This document shows positions 18,441 to 27,608 of a DNA stretch of 64,000 bases, piece after piece. Every line of letters begins with the position of its first letter. Positions within the stretch are counted from its first letter, which is position 1. Origin of the DNA: Ornithinimicrobium sp. F0845 (lineage in GTDB: Bacteria > Actinomycetota > Actinomycetes > Actinomycetales > Dermatophilaceae); the NCBI RefSeq assembly GCF_023015765.1, contig NZ_JALKAL010000012.1, forward strand, positions 62,001 through 126,000, read 5' to 3'. The translations under genes were made by a program, and so were the position numbers. The notes below the pieces were generated by a model, which searched no databases, was not told the origin of the DNA, and saw nothing but the letters and a program-made list of their open reading frames with translations.

Positions 18441-19298
18441 ATGGTCACTCGAAACCTGCTCCCGAGCCAGTCCTGGTTGCCAGCGCCCGTGGATAACCTG
18501 AACATCACGGTCGCGTCCCTGGTGTGGGGCCTGGTGGCCGTCGTGGCCACGATGCTCGCCGCGCGATACGCCGCGCGTGCCACCCTGCGGCTCGCCGGGA
18601 GGATGCAAGGGCTTCATGAGGACGTGGCCCTGCAGGCTGCCCGTGTCGTGAGGTACGCGGTGCTCCTCGTTGGCGCTGGTGTCCTGCTCAGCATCCTGGG
18701 TGCCGACATCCAGCCGGTGTTAGTGGCCACTCTGCTGCTGCTCGGGGCGGCCGCGCTCATGGCGCGAGGTATCGCCGACAATCTCGGGGCCAGCCTGGTG
18801 ATCCAGGCACGCCGAGCCATCCGCCTCGGTGACTACGTCGACCTCGCTGGCGTCCGGGGCCACGTGTCCGACCTCAACACCCGCACCGTGGTGCTGGAGG
18901 TCAACGACGGCCGGACACTGCACGTCCCCAACCGATCGGTCCTCGACGATCCGTTCACCAACCTGTCGGTGCGTGGCAGACTTCGGGCGGAGGTCGAGGT
19001 CCGCGTGCCGCGCGACCCCGCCGGGCTGGACGCACCGCTCGACGGCGAGACGCTGGCCGCCGCACTGCTCCCGGTGCAGGGCGTCCTGCCAACCCCACCC
19101 CCGCATGCCCTGCTGACCGCCAGTGAACCGACCCGGCGGACGTTCACCCTCCGGTTCTGGCATGAGCCCGAGGCAGGGCCACAGGTGTGTTCTCGTGTCG
19201 CCACGGAGCTTGACCGTCTGCTGACCTCCCGGGGAGAGCGTGGCGCCGTCATCTGGCCACCGCCGGACCAACCGCTCACTCGTCCGGGTCGCCTCTGA
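18441..19298 (+). CDS. Small mechanosensitive channel (MscS family)
   Basis: 285 residues: three N-terminal membrane helices, then the pore-lining helix (LLLLGAAALMARGIADNLGASL) and the MscS beta domain (RLGDYVDLAGVRGHVSDLNTRTVVLEVNDGRTLHVPNRSVLDDPFTNLS). MscS channels release solutes on hypo-osmotic shock. The ATG at 18,441 has an AAGGG Shine-Dalgarno; in-frame codons back to 18,321 read through the promoter and are not part of the protein. The upstream palindrome places it with the stress genes. It is convergent with the first LAL regulator. Confidence 0.88.
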   Translation: MVTRNLLPSQSWLPAPVDNLNITVASLVWGLVAVVATMLAARYAARATLRLAGRMQGLHEDVALQAARVVRYAVLLVGAGVLLSILGADIQPVLVATLLLLGAAALMARGIADNLGASLVIQARRAIRLGDYVDLAGVRGHVSDLNTRTVVLEVNDGRTLHVPNRSVLDDPFTNLSVRGRLRAEVEVRVPRDPAGLDAPLDGETLAAALLPVQGVLPTPPPHALLTASEPTRRTFTLRFWHEPEAGPQVCSRVATELDRLLTSRGERGAVIWPPPDQPLTRPGRL

Positions 19299-19325
19299 CC
19301 CTGACGGCACCACGACCCGGACACC

Positions 19326-22013
19326 TCACAGCAGGTTAAGCTTGCGAGCCGTCGCCAGAGCCTCACTGCGGCGCTTGGCCGAGAGCTTGACGTAGACGTT
19401 GGACACGTGCGTCTTGACCGTGTTCTCGCTCACGAACAGGTTCCTCGCGATGTCGGCATAGGTCGCCCCGCGGGCAAGTTCGCCGAGCACTTCCTGCTCC
19501 CGAGGACTGAGCGAGGGAGCAACCACGAGCTCATCGACCGAGCCCAGCTCCTGGGCCGTTGCGACGCGCGGACGCATGGAGGCGGCGATGCCCGCACTGC
19601 TGGCGCATGCCGCGCTGAGGTCGCGCGTCCAGGTGGTCCTGGTCCGGTGCAGGTCCTTGAGCAGGGAACCGACAGCGGTCCCGTGCGTGCTCCAGCCCAG
19701 GAAGGGGGTGACATCACCGCGCTGTTCAGCCAGGACGAGTGCCGCCTCAAGCAGACTCCTGGCTCGGTCCTGGTCTCCCCGGTAGTGGTAGAGCTGCGCG
19801 GCGCAGACCATGCTGGTCTCCCGGACGGACGGCTGCCGCACCGTGACCGACCGACTCGCCGCCTCATAGAGGTCGGCAGCACGCCGAACGTCCCCCTGGA
19901 GGTCTGCGAGGGCGGCCTCGGCCCAGAGGCTCTCACCGGTCGCCCCGCCGCGACGGAAGTCGCGCGAGGCTTCGCGGAGATGCTCCTGATCAAGGGTCAG
20001 GATGCTCAGTCTCGCCTGTTCGACCAGGAAGCCCCTCTTCAGGTGCTGCGGCAGGCCGAGACTCTCCGGAGAACGTTGAAGGAAGGACTGCGCATCCGCG
20101 ATCGAACCCTGCAGGAGGGCCGTGCGCGCGAGCAGCATGCGCCGCCAGAACCGGCCTGCGAGATCATCGACCACGGCGCTGTTGATGAGTTCGCCCACCA
20201 CAGCTGCAGCCGGGCGCTCGGCGGATTTCGGCTCCTCACCGTCGGCATCCGGCCGTGGCAGTGACTGCAGCCGCACGAGTGCACGCACAACCTCGGCCCG
20301 TGCAGCCACAGGTGAGTCGGGCTCTCCGGTGAGGGCCACCCCGGAGAGCACCTGTTCGGCCAGATCATGGGCTGCCCGGTCGCGTGACGCCATGAACTCG
20401 GTCAGCGCCAGGTGTGACCTCGCCTCGTGAGCGAGGCTGTCCAGCTGGGCGGCCTGACACTCGAGCACTGCTCGGTTGAGGTGCTCCTCGGCGTGCTTCA
20501 GGTCACCAGCCCAGTTCTCGATCACCCCCATCTCCAGCAGCACCAGTGGGAGGAAGTGCTCGTGCGCAGGGTGGGTGGCGTCGTCAGCGATCACCGTGCG
20601 GGCATGCTCCAGTGCTGACTCGCCAGACTGCGCACCCAACCGCGCCAACAGTAGACGCACACACGTCGTGTGCAGAGGTGAGATCGATCCCGGATGCGCG
20701 GCGTCATGGGCCAGAAGACGTTCGGCCCAGTGGACCGCGCTGGCCCGCTCCCCCCGGAGCCGCATGGCACAGGCGATGGTGGCCCAGGCGTGCGGCTGTT
20801 CGTCGACGGCACCGCCGCTGTGTGCCACGAGTTGGTCGAGAATTCGCCCGTCCTCCAGGGCCAGCACCTGCGGCCCATGGGTCGCGACGACCTCCGCGGC
20901 CGCCTCGTGGTCCCCGATCGCGAGAAGCCGCCGTAGGCCAGCCTCGACCTGCCCCTGCCCCAGTTGGAGCCGGACCGCACGCAGCACGGTGGAGCGGGCC
21001 AGCTGGACGTCGACCCCACCCGCAGCGAGGCGCCGCCGAGCCAGCTCAGCCATGAGGGGATGCAGACGGAACCGGGTAGCGACGCTTGAGTCATCCTCGG
21101 GGAACGGCCCCTCAGAGACCCGATAGACCAGAAAGCCGGTCCTCTCCAACGCCGAGAGCACCTCGCCGGCGCGTGGGTCTCGGGTCAGCTCCGTGGCGGA
21201 GGCGACCGTAACAACTCCCTCCATGGCGGTGCAGAGCAGGAGGTGCCTCTCGCGAGGCTGAAGTCCCGCGAACACCTCCTGCGCAACCAGGCCGGTCACC
21301 TCCATGCTCGAGCTGCGGAAAGCGCGCACAAACTCCGCCTCGTCCCGTGCAAGGGCACCGGCTCGGGCCGCCAGGACGACTGCCGCGCACCATCCGTGGG
21401 CGCGCTCCATGATGACCTGGCGAATGGCCGCAGCCCGCGACTGTGCATGGATCAGGATGAGCGACGCCGCCTCGCTGTCACTCAGCCTGAGCGCATCCCC
21501 GCGGATGACCGTGAGGTGTCCGAGCAGCTCGGGAACCAACCGGCTGATCGCCAGGTCCCATCTGGCCAGAAGGAGGAGCCGCATCGAGTGCGGCTCGCGG
21601 TTGAGACGCTGCTCGATCTGGCGAACGCAGGGTCCCGGAAGCAGGTGGGCGTCGTCGATCACGACCAGTTGAGGCGACGAAGCAGACTCCCCCGCAGCTG
21701 CCTCCAAGGCGCGCTCCAAGGACCTCAGACTGCAACCATTGCTCGCGTCCAGCCAGATCGCATGCTCCCCGGTCTCGCGGTGCTGAAGCCATCCGGCGAC
21801 CCCCATCGTCTTTCCAGCTCCAGCAGGGGCGACCACCATCGTCACGGCCGCCGACGTGGCGCTGTCGAGAAGGCTCCAGAACTTTGTCCGCTGCACGTAG
21901 GCGCGCGGAAGCCAGGGGGACCCCGCCGTGGGCGGGCGGGGAGGGAACTCGCCGTTCTCGCTGGCGAGCGCCGCGTCCGGTGGTTCTTCAGCCAGGTTTT
22001 CTGTCGTCGACAT
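19326..22013 (-). CDS. LAL-type (MalT-like) LuxR family regulator 1
   Basis: 895 residues. An N-terminal STAND-type ATPase has a P-loop VVAPAGAGKT near residues 60-69 and a Walker B-like LVVIDDAHLL. A long TPR-like helical region carries the sensor part, and the C-terminal LuxR HTH (LSPREQEVLGELARGATYADIARNLFVSENTVKTHV) binds DNA. Family members switch on when an inducer and ATP cause multimerisation. The ATG at 22,013 has a strong GGGGAGG Shine-Dalgarno; upstream in-frame codons to 22,274 are rejected. It sits inside the set of genes carrying the palindrome and is one of two candidate regulators. A three-copy repeat lies upstream at 22,281-22,350. Confidence 0.9.
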   Translation of the reverse strand: MSTTENLAEEPPDAALASENGEFPPRPPTAGSPWLPRAYVQRTKFWSLLDSATSAAVTMVVAPAGAGKTMGVAGWLQHRETGEHAIWLDASNGCSLRSLERALEAAAGESASSPQLVVIDDAHLLPGPCVRQIEQRLNREPHSMRLLLLARWDLAISRLVPELLGHLTVIRGDALRLSDSEAASLILIHAQSRAAAIRQVIMERAHGWCAAVVLAARAGALARDEAEFVRAFRSSSMEVTGLVAQEVFAGLQPRERHLLLCTAMEGVVTVASATELTRDPRAGEVLSALERTGFLVYRVSEGPFPEDDSSVATRFRLHPLMAELARRRLAAGGVDVQLARSTVLRAVRLQLGQGQVEAGLRRLLAIGDHEAAAEVVATHGPQVLALEDGRILDQLVAHSGGAVDEQPHAWATIACAMRLRGERASAVHWAERLLAHDAAHPGSISPLHTTCVRLLLARLGAQSGESALEHARTVIADDATHPAHEHFLPLVLLEMGVIENWAGDLKHAEEHLNRAVLECQAAQLDSLAHEARSHLALTEFMASRDRAAHDLAEQVLSGVALTGEPDSPVAARAEVVRALVRLQSLPRPDADGEEPKSAERPAAAVVGELINSAVVDDLAGRFWRRMLLARTALLQGSIADAQSFLQRSPESLGLPQHLKRGFLVEQARLSILTLDQEHLREASRDFRRGGATGESLWAEAALADLQGDVRRAADLYEAASRSVTVRQPSVRETSMVCAAQLYHYRGDQDRARSLLEAALVLAEQRGDVTPFLGWSTHGTAVGSLLKDLHRTRTTWTRDLSAACASSAGIAASMRPRVATAQELGSVDELVVAPSLSPREQEVLGELARGATYADIARNLFVSENTVKTHVSNVYVKLSAKRRSEALATARKLNLL

Positions 22014-22336
22014 TGAGCCTCCCCACGAACTCCACCCTTTCGCGCCGGCCCGGATGGAGGCCGCCTCTGAACGAGATGGTGTGTCCAGACAACCAGCATG
22101 CCGGAGATCGGCGCTCTTCGCCTCACCCCGCCGGGGCGACTCTGTGCACCGGGACGCCCGGCACTGTGCGGCCCCCTGCGCGGGCATCTGTTGGATCCCA
22201 GGCCTGGTCACCGAGAAAGCACCCACTCCCGGGTGAGTCGCCTGGGTTCTACCCGGTGCTGCAGAAACACTCACAGCGATACGAGCACGTCAGGGGTGCG
22301 CCACACAAGCACATCAGGAGTGGCGACACGAACACA
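22014..22336. promoter_or_regulatory. Upstream region of LAL regulator 1
   Basis: 323 bp without a convincing gene. It holds a GCACCC-ACTCCC-GGGTGA element (22,219-22,236), like the regional palindrome but with a 6-bp spacer, and a tandem repeat at its far end. No -10 at the usual 23-bp distance was seen for this variant. Confidence 0.4.
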
Positions 22337-22350
22337 TCAGGAGTGCGATG
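22281..22350. repeat. Three tandem copies of a 23-24 bp repeat
   Basis: Copies start at 22,281, 22,305 and 22,328. The shared core is ACGARCACRTCAGGRGTG, imperfectly conserved. The period (24, then 23 bp) is close to two helical turns, so bound proteins would sit on the same face. The third copy overlaps the 3' end and stop codon of the DUF6069 gene; all three lie upstream of LAL regulator 1. Confidence 0.7.
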
Positions 22351-22783
22351 TGCTGCGCGCGACCGCCGACACGAGCGTATAGATCGCGATGCCGAGCACA
22401 CCGTTGAGGGTGGCGGTCGCGAGTTTCGCGTCGAGGTCCACGTCCAGGCTCAACGGCAGGACGACGCCGATCACGGTCACCAGGCCGACGATCCACCCAA
22501 AGAACCGCATCGGCCGTGGGGTGGTCCGGACCAGCAGGTGGGCGAGCGCCGTGGCCAGCAGCGTCGCGAACGCCGCCGCTCCGGCATATCCCATCAGCGA
22601 GGCGTTCCCCCACACCCCCGCTCCTTCCGGAGCGAGGATCGGGATGCCGAGGACACCCCTGATCAGCAGGATGCCGGTCACGGCAACCAACAGGGCGACC
22701 AGCGCCGCAGCGGCTCCGCCCATCCACAGCCGTGCCGCGTCGACCGAGCGCGGTCTCGATCCGGACGCCGTGGGATAGCTCAT
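22337..22783 (-). CDS. DUF6069-like small membrane protein
   Basis: 148 residues with about four hydrophobic helices (LWMGGAAAALVALLVAVTGILL, YAGAAAFATLLATALAHLLV, FFGWIVGLVTVIGVVLPLSL, TLNGVLGIAIYTLVSAVARS), matching the four-helix architecture of DUF6069. Function unknown. ATG 22,783 has a GAGGAG Shine-Dalgarno; longer frames run into the divergent promoter region. Its promoter region carries palindrome copy 5, with CAGGGT 23 bp downstream on the minus strand. The C-terminal end overlaps the last copy of the tandem repeat. Confidence 0.65.
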   Translation of the reverse strand: MSYPTASGSRPRSVDAARLWMGGAAAALVALLVAVTGILLIRGVLGIPILAPEGAGVWGNASLMGYAGAAAFATLLATALAHLLVRTTPRPMRFFGWIVGLVTVIGVVLPLSLDVDLDAKLATATLNGVLGIAIYTLVSAVARSTSHS

Positions 22784-22866
22784 GGTGACTCCTCGTGCTC
22801 GTGCCGAAGACCTCAGCGAAGAAGACTGACGGTCCCGACCCTGCGGCACCCCTGTCACCCGACGCC

Positions 22867-22883
22867 TCCCCCACCCCGGGTGA
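22867..22883 (-). promoter_or_regulatory. Palindromic operator, copy 5 (before DUF6069)
   Basis: Read on the plus strand: TCCCCC-ACCCC-GGGTGA. In the minus direction CAGGGT (plus 22,843-22,838) fits xAnnnT at the 23-bp spacing, 84 bp upstream of the DUF6069 start. Confidence 0.5.
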
Positions 22884-22961
22884 CCTTCCTGCGCGCCTGC
22901 TGGGTGACTGCGCCACCGCTCCCGGTGCCGCAGCATGGGCCATCAGGTGGCGTCCGGCCGT

Positions 22962-22978
22962 TCACCAGGAATGGGTGA
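22962..22978 (+). promoter_or_regulatory. Palindromic operator, copy 6 (before DUF1269)
   Basis: TCACCA-GGAAT-GGGTGA. CAGAGT (23,002-23,007) fits xAnnnT at the 23-bp spacing. The start codon is 68 bp beyond the site. Confidence 0.55.
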
Positions 22979-23045
22979 GGCAGCCACCGTGCGTGCCGTT
23001 CCAGAGTGGGATCAACATCAACCGATCCACCTGAAGGAGAGAACC

Positions 23046-23540
23046 ATGGCACAGCCAACGCTGACCGTCTGGAAGTTCGACTCACCCGATGGCGCACACC
23101 AGGCGTCCGAGACCCTGCAGGCGCTCGGCCGTGAGAACGTCGTGACGATCCACGATGCCGCAGTCGTGTCCTGGCAGGATGAGGCCAAGAAGCCGAAGAC
23201 GAAACAGCTCACCTCGACGACGGCAGCCGGTGCTCTGGGAGGGACCTTCTGGGGCATGCTCTTCGGACTCATCTTCTTCGTCCCGCTCCTGGGAGCCGCC
23301 GTCGGGGCAGCGACGGGCGCCCTCAGCGGATCACTCACGGATGTGGGCATCGACGACTCGTTCATCAACAAGGTGCGCGATCAGGTCACCCCCGGAACCT
23401 CCGCCCTGTTCGTCATGACCTCGGATGCCGTCATCGACAAGGTGCGGGACGCCTTCACCGATCAGCAGCCCCACCTCATCTTCACCAACCTGACGCACGA
23501 CCAGGAGGCGGCACTCCGCCTTGTTTTCCAGGACGAGTGA
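23046..23540 (+). CDS. DUF1269 family membrane-associated protein
   Basis: 164 residues. An N-terminal ferredoxin-like half (LTVWKFDSPDGAHQASETL ... VTIHDAAVVSW), then a glycine-rich double helix hairpin (GGTFWGMLFGLIFFVPLLGAAVGAATGALSG), then GIDDSFINKVRDQVTPGTSALFVMTSDA: the DUF1269 layout. The family has no proven role but occurs widely in stress regulons of actinobacteria. A good AAGGAGAG Shine-Dalgarno precedes the ATG. Expression is likely driven by palindrome copy 6. The gene is divergent from DUF6069. Confidence 0.82.
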   Translation: MAQPTLTVWKFDSPDGAHQASETLQALGRENVVTIHDAAVVSWQDEAKKPKTKQLTSTTAAGALGGTFWGMLFGLIFFVPLLGAAVGAATGALSGSLTDVGIDDSFINKVRDQVTPGTSALFVMTSDAVIDKVRDAFTDQQPHLIFTNLTHDQEAALRLVFQDE

Positions 23541-23617
23541 GGTGACCAAGCCAGGCAAGGCGTGCGAGGACGAGGTCAGCGGACGAAAGCGGATTCCGGT
23601 GGGCAACAGCGCTCGTC

Positions 23618-23674
23618 GTGAGTAGGCAGACTCCGCGGGTGTTGCCTGGGCAATAGCCTGTGTTGTGAGTAGGC
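23618..23674. promoter_or_regulatory. Direct and inverted repeats before LAL regulator 2
   Basis: GTGAGTAGGC occurs at 23,618-23,627 and again at 23,665-23,674, 47 bp apart. Between them is the near-palindrome TTGCCTGGGCAA (23,642-23,653). The second copy ends seven bases before the start codon, so a protein bound here would block initiation; autoregulation is possible. Confidence 0.45.
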
Positions 23675-23681
23675 TGCGCGA

Positions 23682-26315
23682 ATGTTGTCCGACTCTCCGG
23701 GGGACCGCGCCTTCGTCACACCCGCCAGGCTGCGCGTCCCGAGCCTCTCCCAGGTGCTGGTCGGCCGCGACCGCCTGGTGGAGAAGGCGATCGGACACCG
23801 CCGCGTCACCCTCGTCTGTGCGCCGGCCGGCGCTGGCAAGACCCTCCTCCTGGCCGACTGGGCCACCCGCGCGCAGGCCCGGGCGGAGTCGGTGGCGTGG
23901 CTGTCCCTGGAGCCGCTCCTCGACCGGCCCTACGAGTTCTGGTCGGCGGTGATCGAGGCGCTCATGGTCTCCGGCCCCGAGACCGAGACCGCTCGGCTCG
24001 ATGCCCTGAGCCCACCCAGGAACGGCGTCGAGCCCAGGTTCATCACCGCCCTGATCGACGTCGTGGTCGAGTGGGGATCGGCCTGCCTGGTGCTCGATGA
24101 CGTGCACGTGCTGCAGGACGAGGACGTGCTGGCCGGCCTTGACGTCCTGCTCACACAGGCACCTGCCCAGTTCAGAGTCGTCATGGCAGGCCGATCTGAG
24201 CCAACGGTCTCGCTCCACCGTCTGCGCCTGGACGCATCGCTCGCCGAGGTCGTCAGCACCGATCTCGTCTTCACCGAGGCTGAGGCGGCCGACCTCTTCG
24301 CTGCGCTGGGGACCCGCCTCAACTCCTCCGAGGTGGCGCGTCTGGTCGCTCGAACTGAAGGGTGGGCAGCAGGTCTGCGACTTGCCGCCACGTCGGTCGA
24401 GGGGACAGAGAGCCCAGCGGCGTTCATCGCGGCCTTCGAAGGAGACCATCGAGCGGTCGCCGACTACCTTTTCGCCGAGGTGATCCAGCATCTCGCGGAG
24501 GACCTGGTCGAGTTCCTGCGAGCCACCTGCGCCCCCGAGGAGATCTCCGTCGAGCTGGCGGCACACCTGTCCGGGCGCGAGGACGCAGGAGAGCTGCTGG
24601 ACCGCCTGTGTCGGAGCAACGCCCTCGTCGTCCAGGCCGGCGAGTCGTCCTGGTACCGCTACCACAGCCTGCTGCGTGGCTATCTCATGGCGGCCCTCCG
24701 GGGCCACGACGTCGACGCTCCACGCAGGCAACATCTCGCGGCTGCTCACTGGTTCGACCGGCACGACGAGCCGACGGTCGCCCTGACCCACGCCGCACAG
24801 GCAGCTGACGACGACCTGATCGGATCGCTACTCCGCAGGCACGGGCTGCGCATGGTCCTGTCCGGGCGGAGCGGTCTGATCCTGGACGCACTCGGGGACC
24901 GACCGAGTGCCCCTCTCTTGGCCGATGAGTCTGTGCGGGTCGCCGCTGCTCTGGCCGCACTCGATGTCGGTGATCTCGCCGCGACTGACCAGTGGCTGTC
25001 GAGGTTGGCGGTCACTCCCAGCACCTCCGACCCGCGGCTCGTCGCGATGCGGGCCTCGGCGATCGTCCAACGCGCCTTGCTGGGCGGTGACGTCGAGGGT
25101 GCACTGACCACCACCGGCATTCTTGATCTGGCAGAGACCGGCGAGGGGGACGTGGACCTGATCATGCTCGCCTACCGTGCGCCGGCCCGGATTCGCACGG
25201 GTGACTACCAGGGTGTCCTCCACGATCTTGAGCGAGCCCTGGCGCTGGCCCGCGCACATCGATACGACCAGTTCGTCCTGTGGACGTTGGCGCAGATGGC
25301 GGGGATCACCGGCGCGATCTGCGACATCCGCGCCTCTCGGGAGTGGGCAGAGTTGGCGATCGCGTTTGCGGAGCGCCGAGGCTGGGCGGACTCGCCCAGG
25401 CTCGCCTATGCCTACCTCATGGCGTCCTGGAGCTCGTTCCAGACCGGGGACCACGAGGCCCAGGCTCGGCATGCCGAGAACGGGCTCCTCGCCCTGGACG
25501 GAGTGAACAACGTCGAGGTGGAGGTCGGGGTCCGGTCCATGCACGCGGTCGCCACGTTTGAGGCCTCGTCCGGTCCAGAACGGCGAGCCGCTGCTCAGCA
25601 GATGCACGCCATCTGGGACGACCCGCTGGTCGACCAGGTGTCGCCCGCGCTCGTCAGCCAGGCGACACCGCAGGAGATCCGCCTCGCGCTCGGCGTCGGT
25701 CACCCCGAGTGGGCGGAGGTTGCTGTCGCGAGGATCCAGGAGCGGATGCCCGACACCGCAGAGGGTGCCGCCGCGCGGGCACAGCTGCTCACTGCCAAGG
25801 GCCGGGTCCGGGACGCGCTGATGGTCCTGTCGCCGGTGCTCGCGGGATCGCTCCCCGCGCACGCGCCGACAACGCTCGTCCATGCCCAGGTGCTCGCCGC
25901 GGGGCTCGAGGCTACGCAGGGCAACGATCACCGGGCATTTGACGCGGTGCGGGCCGCCCTCGACTGGTCTGCGCCCCAGAGCTACGTCCGGCCGTTCATG
26001 GACGCCTGGGCGGACATCGAGGCCGTGCTCGCGAGGCACCGAGGCCGGTTCGGGGCCGAGGAGTCCTTCGTCACCCACCTGTTCGAGCACCACGGGCCCC
26101 GGGACACCGGCCCCGCCCTGACGCAGACCCTGAGCACCCGGGAGCTCGAGGTGCTGCGGGATCTCCCCTCACTGCTGACGGTCAGTGAGATCGCCGAGGC
26201 CGAGGCGGTCAGCAGGAACACCGTCAAGTCCCATATCCGCTCCATCTATCAGAAGCTGGGCGTCGACAGTCGATCGGCAGCCGTGCGAGAGGCTCGCGAC
26301 CGCGGCCTCCTGTGA
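23682..26315 (+). CDS. LAL-type (MalT-like) LuxR family regulator 2
   Basis: 877 residues. P-loop CAPAGAGKT at residues 46-54, Walker B LVLDDVHVL near 130, the STAND arginine-containing MAGRSEP segment, winged and TPR-like regions through the middle, and a C-terminal LuxR HTH (LSTRELEVLRDLPSLLTVSEIAEAEAVSRNTVKSHIRSIYQKL). The domain order is as in LAL regulator 1, but the sequences are clearly diverged. It is expected to be a signal- and ATP-dependent transcription activator. It lies between DUF1269 and the AI-2E gene, within the palindrome-bearing gene set. The signal is unknown. The start is ATG 23,682. Confidence 0.9.
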   Translation: MLSDSPGDRAFVTPARLRVPSLSQVLVGRDRLVEKAIGHRRVTLVCAPAGAGKTLLLADWATRAQARAESVAWLSLEPLLDRPYEFWSAVIEALMVSGPETETARLDALSPPRNGVEPRFITALIDVVVEWGSACLVLDDVHVLQDEDVLAGLDVLLTQAPAQFRVVMAGRSEPTVSLHRLRLDASLAEVVSTDLVFTEAEAADLFAALGTRLNSSEVARLVARTEGWAAGLRLAATSVEGTESPAAFIAAFEGDHRAVADYLFAEVIQHLAEDLVEFLRATCAPEEISVELAAHLSGREDAGELLDRLCRSNALVVQAGESSWYRYHSLLRGYLMAALRGHDVDAPRRQHLAAAHWFDRHDEPTVALTHAAQAADDDLIGSLLRRHGLRMVLSGRSGLILDALGDRPSAPLLADESVRVAAALAALDVGDLAATDQWLSRLAVTPSTSDPRLVAMRASAIVQRALLGGDVEGALTTTGILDLAETGEGDVDLIMLAYRAPARIRTGDYQGVLHDLERALALARAHRYDQFVLWTLAQMAGITGAICDIRASREWAELAIAFAERRGWADSPRLAYAYLMASWSSFQTGDHEAQARHAENGLLALDGVNNVEVEVGVRSMHAVATFEASSGPERRAAAQQMHAIWDDPLVDQVSPALVSQATPQEIRLALGVGHPEWAEVAVARIQERMPDTAEGAAARAQLLTAKGRVRDALMVLSPVLAGSLPAHAPTTLVHAQVLAAGLEATQGNDHRAFDAVRAALDWSAPQSYVRPFMDAWADIEAVLARHRGRFGAEESFVTHLFEHHGPRDTGPALTQTLSTRELEVLRDLPSLLTVSEIAEAEAVSRNTVKSHIRSIYQKLGVDSRSAAVREARDRGLL

Positions 26316-26417
26316 GTCGCCCTGTCCCTGGACCCAGGCGCAGTATGACGACTGACTGAGATCCGGTGCCCGGGCCGCTGACCTGCCGCGGCCCACTGTG
26401 ATCAAGGGCGCCAGGGA

Positions 26418-27605
26418 TCAATGGCGCCAGGGCATGAAGCGGCTCACGCCCGTGGGTTTGGGTGGTGCGTCGGGGACGTCGGCAGGCTTCGGAACGGGTG
26501 CCGGTGGCACCAGGACGTCTGCCAGCACCTCGTACTTCCGGGTATAGATCTCCAGGAGGGCCAGGATCAGGGCCGCGGTCGGCACGGCGACAAAGGCGCC
26601 GGGGATCCCAAAGAGGGCCGCGCCCAGCATGACTGACCCGAAGGAGATCGCGGGGTGGACGTGGACCGCGCGGGAGCTGATCCGCGGGTCAAGGATGAGG
26701 TTCTCGACCTGCTGATAGAGCGTGGCGAAGATGAGGACGAACAGCCCCTGGATCGGCCGGTCACCGACCAGCCCGATGAACACCGGCAGCGCAATCGCGA
26801 TGTAGGTGCCGACGGTGGGCACGAACTGTGCCACGACGCCGGTCCAGATGCCCAGTGGCAACCAGTAGGGCATGTCGATCAGCAGCAGGAAGACGGCGGT
26901 CGCCGTCGCCGAACACGCAGCCAGGGTCATGCGGGCCGCGATGTAGCCACCGGTCTTGGTGATGGCCAGGTCCCACACCGTCGCGACCACCTCCTGCTGC
27001 GCCGGCGGGAAGAGGCGCGAGAGCCACCGACGCAGACGCGGGGCGTCCGCCGAGAGGTAGTAGGTGAAGAACGCGAAGGTGAAGACCGAGAAGAAGCTCC
27101 CGACCAGTGTGGCGACGAAGCTCAGCAGTCCGCCCGCGACACTCGCGGCCACCCCGCCGAGGTCCAGCGGGCCACCCAGCAGATCCACCAGCCGGTCCGT
27201 GTCGACATACTGCGAGAGCAGCTGGTTGAGCTGGTCCACATAGCCCGGGATGCTCGCGGCGAACAACCTGATCTGCTCGGCCAGCATGCCCCCGAAGAGG
27301 TACAGAAAGATCGCGCCGGCGACCACCAGCGAGAACATCACCACCAGGGTGGCCCAGCCACGCGACATACTGCGCGACACCCGGTTCACCGCGGGCTCCA
27401 GCGCGAGGCTGGCGGCCCAGGACATCACGATCGTGCCCAGGACAGAACTGGCCTCGTCGAAGACGAACAGCAGCAGCCGGACGAGCAGGAATACCGCGAC
27501 GACGGTCCAGGCGACCTGCCAGACGTTGCGCCGGTCCAGGAGGACGGTCCTGCGCGGGCCGGGCGGGGTCGACGCCGTGTCGACCCCGCTCTGCCCGCCT
27601 GCCAC
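26418..27605 (-). CDS. AI-2E family transporter
   Basis: 395 residues with about eight membrane segments and the family features: an N-terminal pair of helices (VWQVAWTVVAVFLLVRLLLFVF), a long periplasmic loop after residue 105, SFFSVFTFAFFTYYLSADAPRLRRWL, and the C-terminal LLGIPGAF-like LGAALFGIPGAFVAVPTAALI. Members export autoinducer-2 or act as Na+/H+ antiporters; the substrate is not assignable here. GTG start at 27,605, three bases after the HdeD-like gene, so probably the second gene of that operon. The C-terminal tail is proline-rich. Confidence 0.85.
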   Translation of the reverse strand: MAGGQSGVDTASTPPGPRRTVLLDRRNVWQVAWTVVAVFLLVRLLLFVFDEASSVLGTIVMSWAASLALEPAVNRVSRSMSRGWATLVVMFSLVVAGAIFLYLFGGMLAEQIRLFAASIPGYVDQLNQLLSQYVDTDRLVDLLGGPLDLGGVAASVAGGLLSFVATLVGSFFSVFTFAFFTYYLSADAPRLRRWLSRLFPPAQQEVVATVWDLAITKTGGYIAARMTLAACSATATAVFLLLIDMPYWLPLGIWTGVVAQFVPTVGTYIAIALPVFIGLVGDRPIQGLFVLIFATLYQQVENLILDPRISSRAVHVHPAISFGSVMLGAALFGIPGAFVAVPTAALILALLEIYTRKYEVLADVLVPPAPVPKPADVPDAPPKPTGVSRFMPWRH

Positions 27606-27608
27606 GCC

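Noticed and set aside
22281-22350. Possible CRISPR array
   Set aside because: The copies are contiguous with no spacers and end in a gene; more like regulatory tandem repeats.
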